A DNA stretch of 32,579 bases from a virus. Position numbers and translations under genes: made by a program. Below are positions 1 to 7,688 of the stretch, one piece after another. Numbering within the stretch: position 1 is the stretch's first letter; each line of letters begins with the position of its first letter. Below the pieces are notes generated by a model. It was not told the origin of the DNA. It saw nothing but the letters and a program-made list of their open reading frames with translations, and made no database searches. The DNA lies in IMG/VR virus record IMGVR_UViG_3300036801_000282, positions 1 to 32,579 of that record, one strand, 5' to 3'.

Positions 1-13
1 CCGGAAACGTTTG

Positions 14-301
14 TCAATCGGGTTTTTTATTCGCCCCAGCAACGGCCTCCGCCGCCTTCGCCGCGTCGGGATCGCGCAGCGCCAGAAGAGAGCCTATCAC
101 CACCCCGCGCGGATCGGCGTCGATCGTGTGCGCGGACGTGACCACCAGCCGCGACGGCTTAACCTCGGGCTGGCCTTTGCTCATCCCGGTCACAATGCCG
201 CCCTCGGCTATCTCTGTGACTCTGCCGAAGATAAGAGGCCGGTCAAGACTCAGCGCCACCAGGTCGCCCACCTTCAATTCGTTGCCCATTGCATCCTTCA
301 T
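14..301 (-). CDS. Small hypothetical protein with SH3-like N-terminus
   Basis: A 95-aa product beginning MKDAMGNELKVGDLV. The first 40 residues (VGDLVALSLDRPLIFGRVTEI) look like a small beta-barrel of the SH3/KOW type, in which a 'vGDlV' strand is followed by a 'GrVtei' strand. The C-terminus is charged and rich in Ala and Lys. I chose the ATG at 301 because GGGAGAGGGACGGAG lies just upstream on the minus strand. A start at 334 would extend the overlap with the preceding gene, and 289 is also possible. It is the last of three minus-strand genes and overlaps the end of the upstream gene by about 59 nt, so the three are probably co-transcribed. I do not recognise the family, and the fold is inferred from the sequence pattern only. 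Confidence 0.6.
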   Translation of the reverse strand: MKDAMGNELKVGDLVALSLDRPLIFGRVTEIAEGGIVTGMSKGQPEVKPSRLVVTSAHTIDADPRGVVIGSLLALRDPDAAKAAEAVAGANKKPD

Positions 302-476
302 CAGCTCCGTCCCTCTCCCAAAGTATGGTCGCACCCACCAACATTTCTAGCTTAGACATATAGCATCCATCTCTCTGACATATGTAAGACCTATCCCCAA
401 ACAATGTCATGCCATAACCGCGCCAGTGGTGCAGGCCCACCCGGCAGAGCCATGACTTGTTAATCGCCGTCACCAT
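243..476 (-). CDS. Small zinc-finger-like phage protein
   Basis: A 77-aa product. Residues 10-40 contain C-x4-HHW followed about 16 residues later by C-x4-C. This resembles the small phage/prophage zinc-binding proteins of the 'C..lGH.W......C.rCg' type (DUF1660-like), in which Cys and His residues would hold one zinc ion. The ATG overlaps the stop of the upstream 329-aa gene (shared bases ATGGTGA at 470-476), implying translational coupling. The C-terminal third is low-complexity and Gly/Arg-rich, and it overlaps the next gene in another frame, so the conserved part is probably only the first 50 residues. The molecular role is unknown. The family assignment is a pattern match and not certain. 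Confidence 0.6.
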   Translation of the reverse strand: MVTAINKSWLCRVGLHHWRGYGMTLFGDRSYICQRDGCYMSKLEMLVGATILWERDGADEGCNGQRIEGGRPGGAES

Positions 477-1459
477 TGGCGCACCGGCTTGAACGGCTTG
501 CGGTAGCGATCGAGCGGACCATCCAGGTACTCCATCAAATGAGCCAGCCAGTGACGCGGCAGCTCGGACGGATTGACCTCCGAAGCGGCCCGGTTGCGCA
601 GGCAGTTCTGGAAGTCCTCAAACGTCACGCTGGGACTGCCTTCGAGGAACTGCGCCAGAGCCCGGCTATCGCCCCGCAGCCAGGGACATTCGGAATGGCT
701 CTGATTTTGCCCCGCCCAATACCTCAAAACCTCCGCCCGAAATTGCTCGAATCGTCCCGTTTTGCCCGAAATCGCCTGTTCGCCATCTGACTTTGCGTTA
801 AACGCCCCGGCCCGCGCATTTCTGGCCGGGCTGGCGGCCCCGATCCGACCAGCGCCGCGTGTTTCATCGTCGCCCCCTCCCGCGAGCGCGCCACGGTCAA
901 ATATCGGGGGTTTCTCTTTTCCTTCGCTTATCCCCATGATTCCCCGCAGGATCGAGACGGCCGACTGGAGCCGGGTTTCTCGTTCGTGGGGGGGTAGGGG
1001 GGGAAAGAAAGTATTAGCACTAGTGTGTATTCCCGTAGGGGGGTTTGGGGGGGCATCAGCCCCACCAAGGCCGGTCGCGGCGGCGATGCTTGGAGGATGC
1101 TCGGTTTTGCTCCATCTGATCCGCGCGGCCTTGCGCGCTTTCTCTATTCTTTTCGGTGAGTTGGCTATCCACCGCTGGGCAGAGTCGTACTGATTTCTAA
1201 ATTGCTTGAAAATGCTAGGACTATCGCCAAGCATGGGCGCGATGCTTGGTAGTTCCCCCCGTTTTCGCGCCCATCGGACGCGGGCCGCCCAGCTGGCTTT
1301 AGCGTGGGCTCGCATTCGCTTTTCAAGCCATTGAGTGAAAGAGGATTCGATGTAGTTCTGTGATTTTTCTGGACCTAGAGCCGCATTTTGGAGGTACAAA
1401 CCAACATTAAGCGGCATCCAAAGATCATGACGGGGTACTGGTAAGGCGTACGCACCCAT
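470..1459 (-). CDS. Hypothetical 329-aa protein, possibly replication-related
   Basis: The start at 1459 is supported by AGAGGA eight bases upstream on the minus strand. The N-terminal region holds two similar basic helical segments, about residues 52-78 (KASWAARVRWARK...PSIAPML) and 106-131 (KARKAARIRWSK...PSIAAAT). The 'KAA.aRWsk...PSIa.a' pattern is common in phage replication-initiation-like proteins, in the linker after the DNA-binding part. Residues 130-235 are low-complexity, Pro/Gly/Ala-rich, with two proline clusters (PPNPP, PPLPP) written in C homopolymers. The C-terminal 90 residues (FEQFRAEVLRYW...PWLRGDSRALAQFL) look like a compact helical domain. It heads the leftward operon. 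The replication role is inferred from this resemblance only. It could also be a regulator. Confidence 0.55.
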   Translation of the reverse strand: MGAYALPVPRHDLWMPLNVGLYLQNAALGPEKSQNYIESSFTQWLEKRMRAHAKASWAARVRWARKRGELPSIAPMLGDSPSIFKQFRNQYDSAQRWIANSPKRIEKARKAARIRWSKTEHPPSIAAATGLGGADAPPNPPTGIHTSANTFFPPLPPHERETRLQSAVSILRGIMGISEGKEKPPIFDRGALAGGGDDETRGAGRIGAASPARNARAGAFNAKSDGEQAISGKTGRFEQFRAEVLRYWAGQNQSHSECPWLRGDSRALAQFLEGSPSVTFEDFQNCLRNRAASEVNPSELPRHWLAHLMEYLDGPLDRYRKPFKPVRQW

Positions 1460-1793
1460 GAGCAGATTCCTCTACTTGTTTTTTCTGCTTGGGGCATCGG
1501 TCGAGAACCAATGTTCTACCGGGGCCAAAACGCCCCAAAAAATCCGCTCGATGCACGGGTGATGGATTCGACTTGCTTTGACTCGGCGCTTTATCGGGGA
1601 TGAGTATCAGCGTCCGGGATCAAAACTATAAAACTAACCACAGCAGAGAATTCCACTTACCGACCCCGCCGCCCGTCAAGATCGAAAAAAAAGCGAAAAT
1701 AATTTGTTTTAGTTTCTCCTTTGGGTGGAACCTAACAGCAATGCCCTTGTCCGATTCAGAGGGCAGACCTTCCTGAATAGGAGAACTTCGACA
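1460..1793. promoter_or_regulatory. Divergent intergenic region between left and right operons
   Basis: These 334 bases separate the leftward operon from the rightward late genes and hold no convincing gene. Visible elements are an AGAAC-caat-GTTCT palindrome at 1504-1517, a GGGGC/GCCCC hairpin at 1521-1536 followed by six A, and TTGACT at 1578-1583, which could be a -35 box but lacks a good -10 at the right distance. There is also AAAACTATAAAACTAACC at 1622-1639 and an AT-rich block at 1681-1715 containing TTTTAGTT. Promoters for both directions must lie here, but I cannot place them with confidence. The ATG at 1725 in frame with the next gene lacks a ribosome binding site as good as the one at 1794. 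Confidence 0.5.
1504..1517. promoter_or_regulatory. Candidate repressor operator (GAAC-N4-GTTC)
   Basis: The perfect inverted repeat AGAAC-caat-GTTCT lies about 45 bp upstream of the leftward operon start. Its core GAAC-N4-GTTC equals the LexA (DinR) box known from Firmicutes. A phage repressor could use the same geometry. Only one copy was noticed in this region, so function is speculative. Confidence 0.3.
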
Positions 1794-2372
1794 ATGAGCA
1801 GCGCTGCAATCCGGCGAGCCCCGCCCGCCCTTCCCATCAATGCCAGCCTGGCCACCGCGCAAATTTTCCCTCTGGCCTCCAACTCTCTACTCGCTTGCGC
1901 CATCTCCGCGCCCGGCAAGCTGGCCCTTGAAGCCAAGCGCTTCACGGTGCGCGCCGAAGGTAACGCCCAAACTTCCGGCGCGTTCACCGTCAAGGCCTCA
2001 ATCTATGGCATCGTCAACACCCTGCCCACCGCGCCATTGACGCCGGGCAGCTGGACACTGCTGGGTTCCGGCACCGCGCGCACCGTCTCGACGGCGTGGT
2101 CACCCTGGTGGATTCAATGCGATCTGATTTACGACTCGAATAGCGGGCTGTTGCAGGGAATTTTCAGCCAGATGCTTAATAACCTGTTCGACACTGGAGC
2201 CGCGATCACCAACCAACTCACCGGCATCAATGGCAGCAACATACCGATTCTCCAGGGCGCGACAACCGTACAACCATTCGACCCGACTGTTTGGTTTGCG
2301 GCAGCTCTCACCTTTGGCACCGCCAGCGCCACCAACGTGGGCAACCTCTCTAACTTTGAGATTGCTTTCTAA
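1794..2372 (+). CDS. Putative small virion structural protein
   Basis: A 192-aa product. The start is set by AGGAG at 1779-1783, ten bases before the ATG; an in-frame ATG at 1725 lacks such a site. The sequence is rich in Ala, Ser, Thr and short beta strands (KLALEAKRFTVRAEG, GAFTVKASIYGIV, WWIQCDLIYDSNSG) and ends in a phenylalanine-rich strand (FEIAF), as jelly-roll or decoration-type capsid proteins do. No signal peptide is visible. It is the first gene of the rightward late block and precedes the terminase, which fits a virion role such as head decoration or a minor structural part. I do not recognise a specific family, so the role is inferred from position and composition. Confidence 0.5.
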   Translation: MSSAAIRRAPPALPINASLATAQIFPLASNSLLACAISAPGKLALEAKRFTVRAEGNAQTSGAFTVKASIYGIVNTLPTAPLTPGSWTLLGSGTARTVSTAWSPWWIQCDLIYDSNSGLLQGIFSQMLNNLFDTGAAITNQLTGINGSNIPILQGATTVQPFDPTVWFAAALTFGTASATNVGNLSNFEIAF

Positions 2373-2419
2373 AAAAACTAAAACGGCGGAGCCCCCGCGA
2401 CGCCTTGGAGAAAACGCAA

Positions 2420-2755
2420 ATGGCGAAGCATGACGTGCATCACGCGCTGGACGGCAAGCGCAAATCGACTAAAGAAAAACTCCATTCCCATGCCGTGCGC
2501 TACGAGCGCGCCGACAATGGCGGCCTCCACGCCCATGTGGAACGCCACACCAAGGGCGGCCATCACCACGACGAACATCATGTGCTATCCAGCCCCGAAG
2601 ATGCCGCCGCGCATTTGCAGGAACACCTGGGCGACCAGCCCCCGATTGGCGGCGCAGCTCCACCAGCAGAAGCCGAGATGCAGCAGGCACCGGACGCGGG
2701 CGCGGGCGCTGAGGCGGGCGCAGCTCCCCCAGCCGCCGCCGCGATGGGGATGTAA
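2420..2755 (+). CDS. Histidine-rich hypothetical phage protein
   Basis: A 111-aa product starting at the ATG with GGAG nine bases upstream (2407-2410). The first 75 residues are charged and very rich in histidine (VHHALDG, LHSHAVRYERADNGGLHAHV, GGHHHDEHH), followed by a helical SSPEDAAAHLQEHLGD segment. The last 40 residues are Ala/Pro/Gly low-complexity and end at AAAMGM. Proteins with 'adNGG...H' and 'sspeela.HlqeHlgd' patterns occur near terminase and portal genes in podoviruses with N4-gp56-type capsids, but their role is not known to me. The position immediately before the large terminase is that of a small terminase subunit. However, no DNA-binding helix-turn-helix is evident, so I do not assign that role. 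Metal binding is plausible from the composition. Confidence 0.6.
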   Translation: MAKHDVHHALDGKRKSTKEKLHSHAVRYERADNGGLHAHVERHTKGGHHHDEHHVLSSPEDAAAHLQEHLGDQPPIGGAAPPAEAEMQQAPDAGAGAEAGAAPPAAAAMGM

Positions 2756-2762
2756 CCAGCGA

Positions 2763-4418
2763 ATGCAAACCAGCATCGACATGGCCCGCTTGCAGGAAGA
2801 TGAAGACTATCGCCTGCTCATGCGCGCGCGAATGCAGACTGATTTGCTGTGGCTCGCCAAGGATGTTTTGGGCTACTCGCGGATCAGCGAGGAATGGCAC
2901 CGCGAGGTAGCCAACATCTTTGTGCATAAAGATCCCGCGCAGCCCTTCGAGCGCCAGACCAACAAGCGGCGGCGCATCATTCTGCTCCCCCGCAAAACCT
3001 ATAAAACCACGTTCAACATATGCGACACGGTGCAGTGGATTTTAGATTTTCCCGACATTGCCATCATGGTCATGACCGCATCGAACAGCATGGATTCGCC
3101 GCTGGCCGATGCCTTCGTTGCCGAAGTGGCCAGCCATTTCTACCACCCACACGGAACGCCGTTAAAGCCGCTCCATATCTGCTTTCCCGAACACGTCTTA
3201 GAAAAAATCCCCAAGGCTGGAGAATTCACCACGCCCGCGCGGGTTAACTTCCATCGCCATCCCACGGTGAAAGGCGTCAGCATCGAGCAGTCGCTTTCCG
3301 GTTGGCATCCCGACATCATCAAGAGCGAAGACGTGCAGGACAATCGCAACTCGCAAACCGCTTCGATGCTGCGCAAGGTGCGGCAGAATTTTTATATCAA
3401 TCTGAAAATGCTGGGCGAGGAAGGATTGCTCGACATTACCGGCACCAGGTACGGCCCCATGGACCTGTATGGCGACATGATCCAGAAGGCGGGCGAGGAA
3501 ACCCTATTGCTGTGGAAGCCCGCTTACATTCGCAAGCCCCACGCGCTCAAGTATGACGACAATGAGCTAGACGAATCCGATGTGATTCTGCAATTCCCCA
3601 ATCAGATCAGCTGGGGTTTTCTGCGCGAAGAAAAAGCCCTCGATGAGCCGAGTTATTGGACGCAGTATATGAACATCGCGGAGGGAAGTTTCAAGGCCAC
3701 TTTCCCCATGGAGCGGCTTAACGCGGCCAAGGTCAGCGAGGACGTAAACGAGCGCGAAGGCAAAATCCATATCTGCTGGCGCTTCGAGTATGCAGAGTGC
3801 AAACATGCGGCCTGCGCCGTGGGCATCGAGCGCGACGGCCGTATCACCATTGTCGAAGTTGTGCGCGGCCAGTACGCACCTACCGCGCTGGCGCGCCGCG
3901 TGGTCAGTGTGGCCAAGAAATGGGAGGCGCGGCGCGTCGAAATTGAGGACACCCCCGGTGCGCGGTCCATGCAACCGCACATTCGCAATGAAGCGCTGGA
4001 GGCCGATTGGCGCTTAGAAACCAGCTGGGGAGAATTCCTGCAAGATCCCACCGCCCGCGCCCTGGCCATCAAGAGCGCGGAGCCCCATTTGCTCGCGGGC
4101 CGGTTGCTGTTTGCCGATGGCATCTCCAACGTGCAGGAAGTTTTTCGCCAGCTCTACCACTTCGGCCTGGTCGAAGAGTTTGAAATTGCCAGCGTGGTCA
4201 GCCGCGTGGCGCAGAAGCTACCCCCGTCGATCGCCGCGCTGGGCTTCGAGCCCGAGGACGACGAAGCTTTCAAGCTCTACATGGAGCAGGACGCCTACAA
4301 CCGCGTCTATGCGCGCGCTCAGTACGCGCCCCCCGAGCCCTTCGAGGAACCGGAGCCGGAATGGGAGTTACCGCAGAATGAAGAATTGAGCGACTTTATG
4401 CCGGGGCTTAGCGGATAA
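2763..4418 (+). CDS. Terminase large subunit (DNA-packaging ATPase/nuclease)
   Basis: A 551-aa product, which is normal for the family. It pumps genomic DNA into the prohead through the portal and cuts the concatemer. The N-terminal ATPase domain shows RIILLPRKTYKTT (residues 71-83), a Walker A-like P-loop, and an acidic motif at WHPDIIKSEDVQDN (181-194) in the Walker B/catalytic position. DITGTRYGPMDLYGDM (224-239) fits the coupling motif. The C-terminal half has the RNase H-like nuclease pattern FEYAECKHAACAVGIERDG followed by IVEVVRGQY and VEIEDTPGARSM (341-402). The usual first Asp of the nuclease is a Glu or is displaced here. I start at 2763, just after the His-rich gene. An upstream extension to 2430 merely reads that gene out of frame. 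Confidence 0.9.
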   Translation: MQTSIDMARLQEDEDYRLLMRARMQTDLLWLAKDVLGYSRISEEWHREVANIFVHKDPAQPFERQTNKRRRIILLPRKTYKTTFNICDTVQWILDFPDIAIMVMTASNSMDSPLADAFVAEVASHFYHPHGTPLKPLHICFPEHVLEKIPKAGEFTTPARVNFHRHPTVKGVSIEQSLSGWHPDIIKSEDVQDNRNSQTASMLRKVRQNFYINLKMLGEEGLLDITGTRYGPMDLYGDMIQKAGEETLLLWKPAYIRKPHALKYDDNELDESDVILQFPNQISWGFLREEKALDEPSYWTQYMNIAEGSFKATFPMERLNAAKVSEDVNEREGKIHICWRFEYAECKHAACAVGIERDGRITIVEVVRGQYAPTALARRVVSVAKKWEARRVEIEDTPGARSMQPHIRNEALEADWRLETSWGEFLQDPTARALAIKSAEPHLLAGRLLFADGISNVQEVFRQLYHFGLVEEFEIASVVSRVAQKLPPSIAALGFEPEDDEAFKLYMEQDAYNRVYARAQYAPPEPFEEPEPEWELPQNEELSDFMPGLSG

Positions 4419-4456
4419 TATGCAATCCATATAGACTGGCGCGGAGGCGCATAGCT

Positions 4457-4696
4457 GTGAAAGTCACCATCGAAAGCACGAAGAAGGTCGTAAAATTTCA
4501 CGCCCGGCGCGGCGCGGCCCCGGTCGAGTGCCGGGTGTGGGAAGGCAAGACGGAAAGCGGAATCGAGATTCAATGCCTGATTCCCATGATTGCGGTGCGT
4601 GAGGAAGCGCGCCAGCAAGAGTTTGAAGCGGAACTAAAAACCCATCGCGGTCCCCAAATTGAGCCGCAAGCATTTCCAGCGAGGTTAATCGTCTGA
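4457..4696 (+). CDS. Conserved small phage hypothetical protein
   Basis: A 79-aa product with a GTG start and GGAGG nine bases upstream (4443-4447). The sequence (KVTIESTKKVV..., VECRVWEGKTESGIEIQCLIPMIAV, FEAELK) looks like a small alpha/beta protein of a type repeatedly seen in phages beside terminase or portal genes, with the 'vrvWeGkTesGi' core being the recognisable part. Its stop overlaps the portal ATG by one base (TGATG at 4694-4698), implying coupled translation with the portal gene. No catalytic motif is visible and the function is unknown. Confidence 0.65.
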   Translation: MKVTIESTKKVVKFHARRGAAPVECRVWEGKTESGIEIQCLIPMIAVREEARQQEFEAELKTHRGPQIEPQAFPARLIV

Positions 4697-6846
4697 TGGC
4701 CACATTGCCGGGAGTTGTTTCGGGATCAAAAACTATAACCGAGAGCGACATAGTTTTTACGGGCGCTCCGCTTCTCGATCCGCGCTACACCGACGATGGC
4801 GCGGTGCAACTGGTGATTCAGGACGCGCAGCGCGCGCGCACTTTCCTCGATCAGAAGCAGTGGAATCTGCACTGGCGCGAAAGCGATGTGCTCTACCAGT
4901 CGCCGCGCACCAACGCGATATTCGAGGGCTCGACCGTCGCCCGCGCCAATGTGAGCCGCTTTACCGTGGCCAAGCACGTCAACACCCTGGTACCGACCAT
5001 GAAAGGCGGCGTGTTTTATGAGATGCCGCCTTTTCTGATTCGCCCGCGACCGGCCACCAGCCAGACCACGGCGCGCGCCAAGACCGTCCTCTATGGCACC
5101 CTGTTTGAAAAATGCAAATTCGAGCAGATCAGCGAACAGGCCATGGAAAGCCAGGTGAATTTTGGGACCGTGATCGTAAAGGCCGGCTGGATTAAAGAAA
5201 CTAAAATTAAGAAAGTTCGCACCCCTAAAGATTCCCCCCTCAAGTACAAGCTGCCTTTCGGCGGGTCGCTCACCGTGCACACCAAAGAGAGCGATGAAAT
5301 GGTGGTCACCGATACCGAAGTGACTACGCAGGGATTGACCTTCGAGCTTTGCGAGCTGGGCTCTGTGCTGGTCGATCCAACCTGGAAAGAGCCGAACGCG
5401 CTGCATACCGGCGCGAAGTACGTTATTCACGTCACCTATCCCACGTTCAAGGATTTGGAGAAGCTGAATCAGCAAAAGGTGTACGACAAGAAAGGCAAGC
5501 AGGTTGGAGGCTACGACATACCCGGCGAAGAGTCCTTGCGCGCTTACTTCTTCGCCAAGCAGGACGGCAGCGCCGCCGCGCCCAGCCAGGTGCAGCTGAA
5601 TTTAGGCGGTCAGAACTGGTCGATTCATCACGCGCAGAACGAAGAGGAACCGGCCAGCGTGGACCCGACCGAGCGGCCCATTCAAATGCTGGAGCGCTGG
5701 GATGGGCAGAACGTGCAAACCATCCTCTGCCCCGATGGCGGCGACCGTGGGGTTTTAATTCGCAACGAAGAACACAGCTTGCCATTCCTGCCGTTTTTTT
5801 CTTCCAACTTCTGGAACATTCCCAACGCCGGTTATGGTATCGGCGTGGGCCGTCTGGCGGGATCTGACCAGCGCATAGAAAAGGGCATGACCGATGCAGT
5901 TCTGGACTTGCTGAGCTATGCGATCAATCCCATGTACGCGCGCGATCGCGGGGCCAACGCGCCGACCCAGCAGATTCGGATGCGTCTCGGCGGAATCGTG
6001 GACGTGGACACGCGCGGCAATCAGGGCGTCAAAGATGTGTTCGGAATCATCGAGCCGCCCAAGGTTCCCGCCGAATCGTTCGCGGTGCTGCAATCGGCGG
6101 CGCAGAGTGCGCAATCGACAACCGGCGCAGATGAGGCTTTCACCCAGGGCTCGCTGCCGGGCCGGGGCGGCAGCTCTGCCGCGCGCACCGCCACCGGAGC
6201 GGGCGGAATCATAGCCGCCAACGCCGGGCGCATCCAGGGGCCTGTGGGGCATTTTGTGAACGGCATCCTCATCCCCCTCGTGGAGCTGACCGATTACTTT
6301 GTCAAGGAGCGCATGGACCCCGCCGAGATTCGCAAGACGCTGGGCGACGAGCTGGGCGCGGCCTTCGAGCTTGACGCGCACAACTTCTATGCCAGCGAAG
6401 ATCGTTTTGAATGTCTCGCGGGCGCGCATCTGGCGGCCAAAAAGGCCATGGCCCAGGCCTTGCCTTTGATGGTGCAGATTTTTGAAAACGCGCCGCTGGT
6501 GCAGCAGTTGAACGCCATCGGTTACGTGGTCGATGTGAAGATGCTGCTCGAAATGTTCATGGAAGTCAGCGAATGGAAGAACGCCCGCGAGCTGATTCGG
6601 CCCATGACGCCCGACGAGCAACAGAAGTATCAGCAGAACAATCCCGGCGTGCAGCGCGTGCAGGGACAAATCGCCGCCATCGGCGCGCGCCATGAAGCCA
6701 AGTCAGCCGAAATTGACCAGCAGAACGAAGCCGACTTAGCCAAAAACTTAATCGGCAAGGCTTCCGACGAGGCCGCGCTTTGGGATGAACGAAAGTGGGA
6801 TCGGCAGCAGATCGAACAGAGCGTCTGGGCACCGTCGCCCGCGTAG
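4696..6846 (+). CDS. Portal protein (head-tail connector)
   Basis: A 716-aa product, in the range of podoviral portals. The dodecameric portal sits at one capsid vertex, is the DNA channel for packaging and ejection, and binds the terminase and tail adaptors. The identification rests on position directly after the terminase, on length, and on the family-like architecture. There is an N-terminal helical part (DAQRARTFLDQKQWNLHWRE), a central wing with alternating strands, and the segment SFAVLQSAAQSAQSTTGADEAFTQG followed by a flexible Gly/Ala stretch. Long channel-type helices come next (GPVGHFVNGILIPLVELTDYFVKE), then a glutamine-rich charged C-terminus that could form the barrel. The gene starts inside the stop of the upstream gene. 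Codon use and composition match the neighbours. Confidence 0.85.
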   Translation: MATLPGVVSGSKTITESDIVFTGAPLLDPRYTDDGAVQLVIQDAQRARTFLDQKQWNLHWRESDVLYQSPRTNAIFEGSTVARANVSRFTVAKHVNTLVPTMKGGVFYEMPPFLIRPRPATSQTTARAKTVLYGTLFEKCKFEQISEQAMESQVNFGTVIVKAGWIKETKIKKVRTPKDSPLKYKLPFGGSLTVHTKESDEMVVTDTEVTTQGLTFELCELGSVLVDPTWKEPNALHTGAKYVIHVTYPTFKDLEKLNQQKVYDKKGKQVGGYDIPGEESLRAYFFAKQDGSAAAPSQVQLNLGGQNWSIHHAQNEEEPASVDPTERPIQMLERWDGQNVQTILCPDGGDRGVLIRNEEHSLPFLPFFSSNFWNIPNAGYGIGVGRLAGSDQRIEKGMTDAVLDLLSYAINPMYARDRGANAPTQQIRMRLGGIVDVDTRGNQGVKDVFGIIEPPKVPAESFAVLQSAAQSAQSTTGADEAFTQGSLPGRGGSSAARTATGAGGIIAANAGRIQGPVGHFVNGILIPLVELTDYFVKERMDPAEIRKTLGDELGAAFELDAHNFYASEDRFECLAGAHLAAKKAMAQALPLMVQIFENAPLVQQLNAIGYVVDVKMLLEMFMEVSEWKNARELIRPMTPDEQQKYQQNNPGVQRVQGQIAAIGARHEAKSAEIDQQNEADLAKNLIGKASDEAALWDERKWDRQQIEQSVWAPSPA

Positions 6847-6857
6847 GAGCAGAAACT

Positions 6858-7100
6858 ATGCCCGAAACTAAAACTGAATTCGCGCTTAATTTCAGCTTGA
6901 CCCGCGAGCAATTCGACATGCTGCTTTTAGTTATGGGCATGGCTGTAGCCGGAGCCATGAAAAACAACGATGTGGATCTGGCGCTGCGAATTTTCGACTT
7001 CGCCAACCTGGTCAACAAGGACAATCCCAACTGGACGCCCTATGTATTTTTCGGCAGAGAGAAAGGAGCGGCACCCCCTCATGACCACCTTTCGACATAA
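6858..7100 (+). CDS. Small hypothetical protein after portal
   Basis: An 80-aa product. GGAG at 6846-6849 is eight bases before the ATG. The middle is helical with a hydrophobic run (FDMLLLVMGMAVAGAMKNNDVDLALRIFDFANLV), which could be an amphipathic helical bundle rather than a membrane segment. The C-terminus (YVFFGREKGAAPPHDH) overlaps the next gene by 20 nt. An upstream in-frame start at 6795 would run deep into the portal gene, so I reject it. No family recognised. It belongs to a run of four small overlapping genes between portal and scaffold. Confidence 0.6.
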   Translation: MPETKTEFALNFSLTREQFDMLLLVMGMAVAGAMKNNDVDLALRIFDFANLVNKDNPNWTPYVFFGREKGAAPPHDHLST

Positions 7101-7356
7101 AGCGCTTCCCTGCCCCGCGTGCAGCTATTCGCTCGATGCTTCGACCGCCATCACCGGCAACGGAGCCCCGGAGCCGCGCGACTTCACGATTTGCTGGCAG
7201 TGCGGAGAAATGCTTGTCTTCACCGCGACCATGGGCCTGCGCGGGGCCACGCTGACGGAGCTGGCGGAGCTGATGGGCGAGCAGCCCGAAGAATTCCAGA
7301 CGCTCATGGACGCCTGCCATGGGATTCAGAAAGCGAAGTCCCTCACATGGAATTAA
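7081..7356 (+). CDS. Small zinc-ribbon-like protein
   Basis: A 91-aa product. Two CxxC knuckles, CPAC near residue 12 and CWQC near residue 40, are separated by about 25 residues and followed by GEMLVF, the pattern of a zinc ribbon. The C-terminal half (LTELAELMGEQPEEFQTLMDACHGI) is helical. The start overlaps the previous gene, and AAGGAG lies 12 bases upstream. Small zinc-ribbon proteins of this kind are frequent in phage genomes and may bind nucleic acid or protein. The specific role is unknown. Confidence 0.6.
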   Translation: MTTFRHKALPCPACSYSLDASTAITGNGAPEPRDFTICWQCGEMLVFTATMGLRGATLTELAELMGEQPEEFQTLMDACHGIQKAKSLTWN

Positions 7357-7688
7357 AACTGCGCAGCACGCGGACCCTCAAAGTGACCGAGGCCAGGCCC
7401 ACGCCCGAAGAGTTTGAATTGCTGGCCCAGCTGTCCATGGACCCGCGCTATGACGCGCTTGTGAATGTGATGGAGCGCGCCTGCATCGAGCTGGATACCG
7501 GGCTGGTCAACGTCTCGACGGCGGAGCCCGAGGCGGTGCTTGGGGCTCACTGCGTCTCTAAAGCAGCCTGGCTGTTTTTTATTTATGTTCAAAAGCAGGT
7601 GTTGAATGCTTACCATACACGGCAAGGGGAAAGCGGCGAGCCAGTAGAGCAGCCGAGTTTGAACGATCTACTTCAAGGGGTTGGCTAA
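7347..7688 (+). CDS. Hypothetical protein, 113 aa
   Basis: The start at 7347 overlaps the previous gene by 10 nt. An upstream extension to 7119 would only be the out-of-frame reading of the zinc-ribbon gene. The product has a basic beta N-terminus (MELKLRSTRTLKVTEARP) followed by helices (TPEEFELLAQLSMDPRYDALVNVMERACIELDTG and KAAWLFFIYVQKQVLNAYHTRQ). The pattern 'hppW..l...m...ia.l..aCie' resembles small head-assembly proteins encoded near portal genes. The stop overlaps the next ATG by one base (TAATG at 7686-7690). I do not recognise a named family. Confidence 0.6.
   Translation: MELKLRSTRTLKVTEARPTPEEFELLAQLSMDPRYDALVNVMERACIELDTGLVNVSTAEPEAVLGAHCVSKAAWLFFIYVQKQVLNAYHTRQGESGEPVEQPSLNDLLQGVG

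Noticed and set aside
1521-1542. GGGGC/GCCCC hairpin as an intrinsic terminator
   Set aside because: The run after the stem is A on the plus strand, and on the minus strand the T-run precedes the stem, so neither direction has the required U-tract after the hairpin.
2430-2762. N-terminal extension of the terminase frame by 111 codons
   Set aside because: It is the out-of-frame reading of the well-supported His-rich gene at 2420-2755, has low-quality composition and lacks a ribosome site. The conserved terminase part begins after 2763.
5755-6693. 312-codon minus-strand open frame opposite the portal gene
   Set aside because: This is a GC-rich shadow frame opposite a confident gene, with no plausible start signal and His/Arg/Leu-rich noise composition. 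The same applies to minus-strand frames at 4726-5475, 14814-15485 and 23698-24567.
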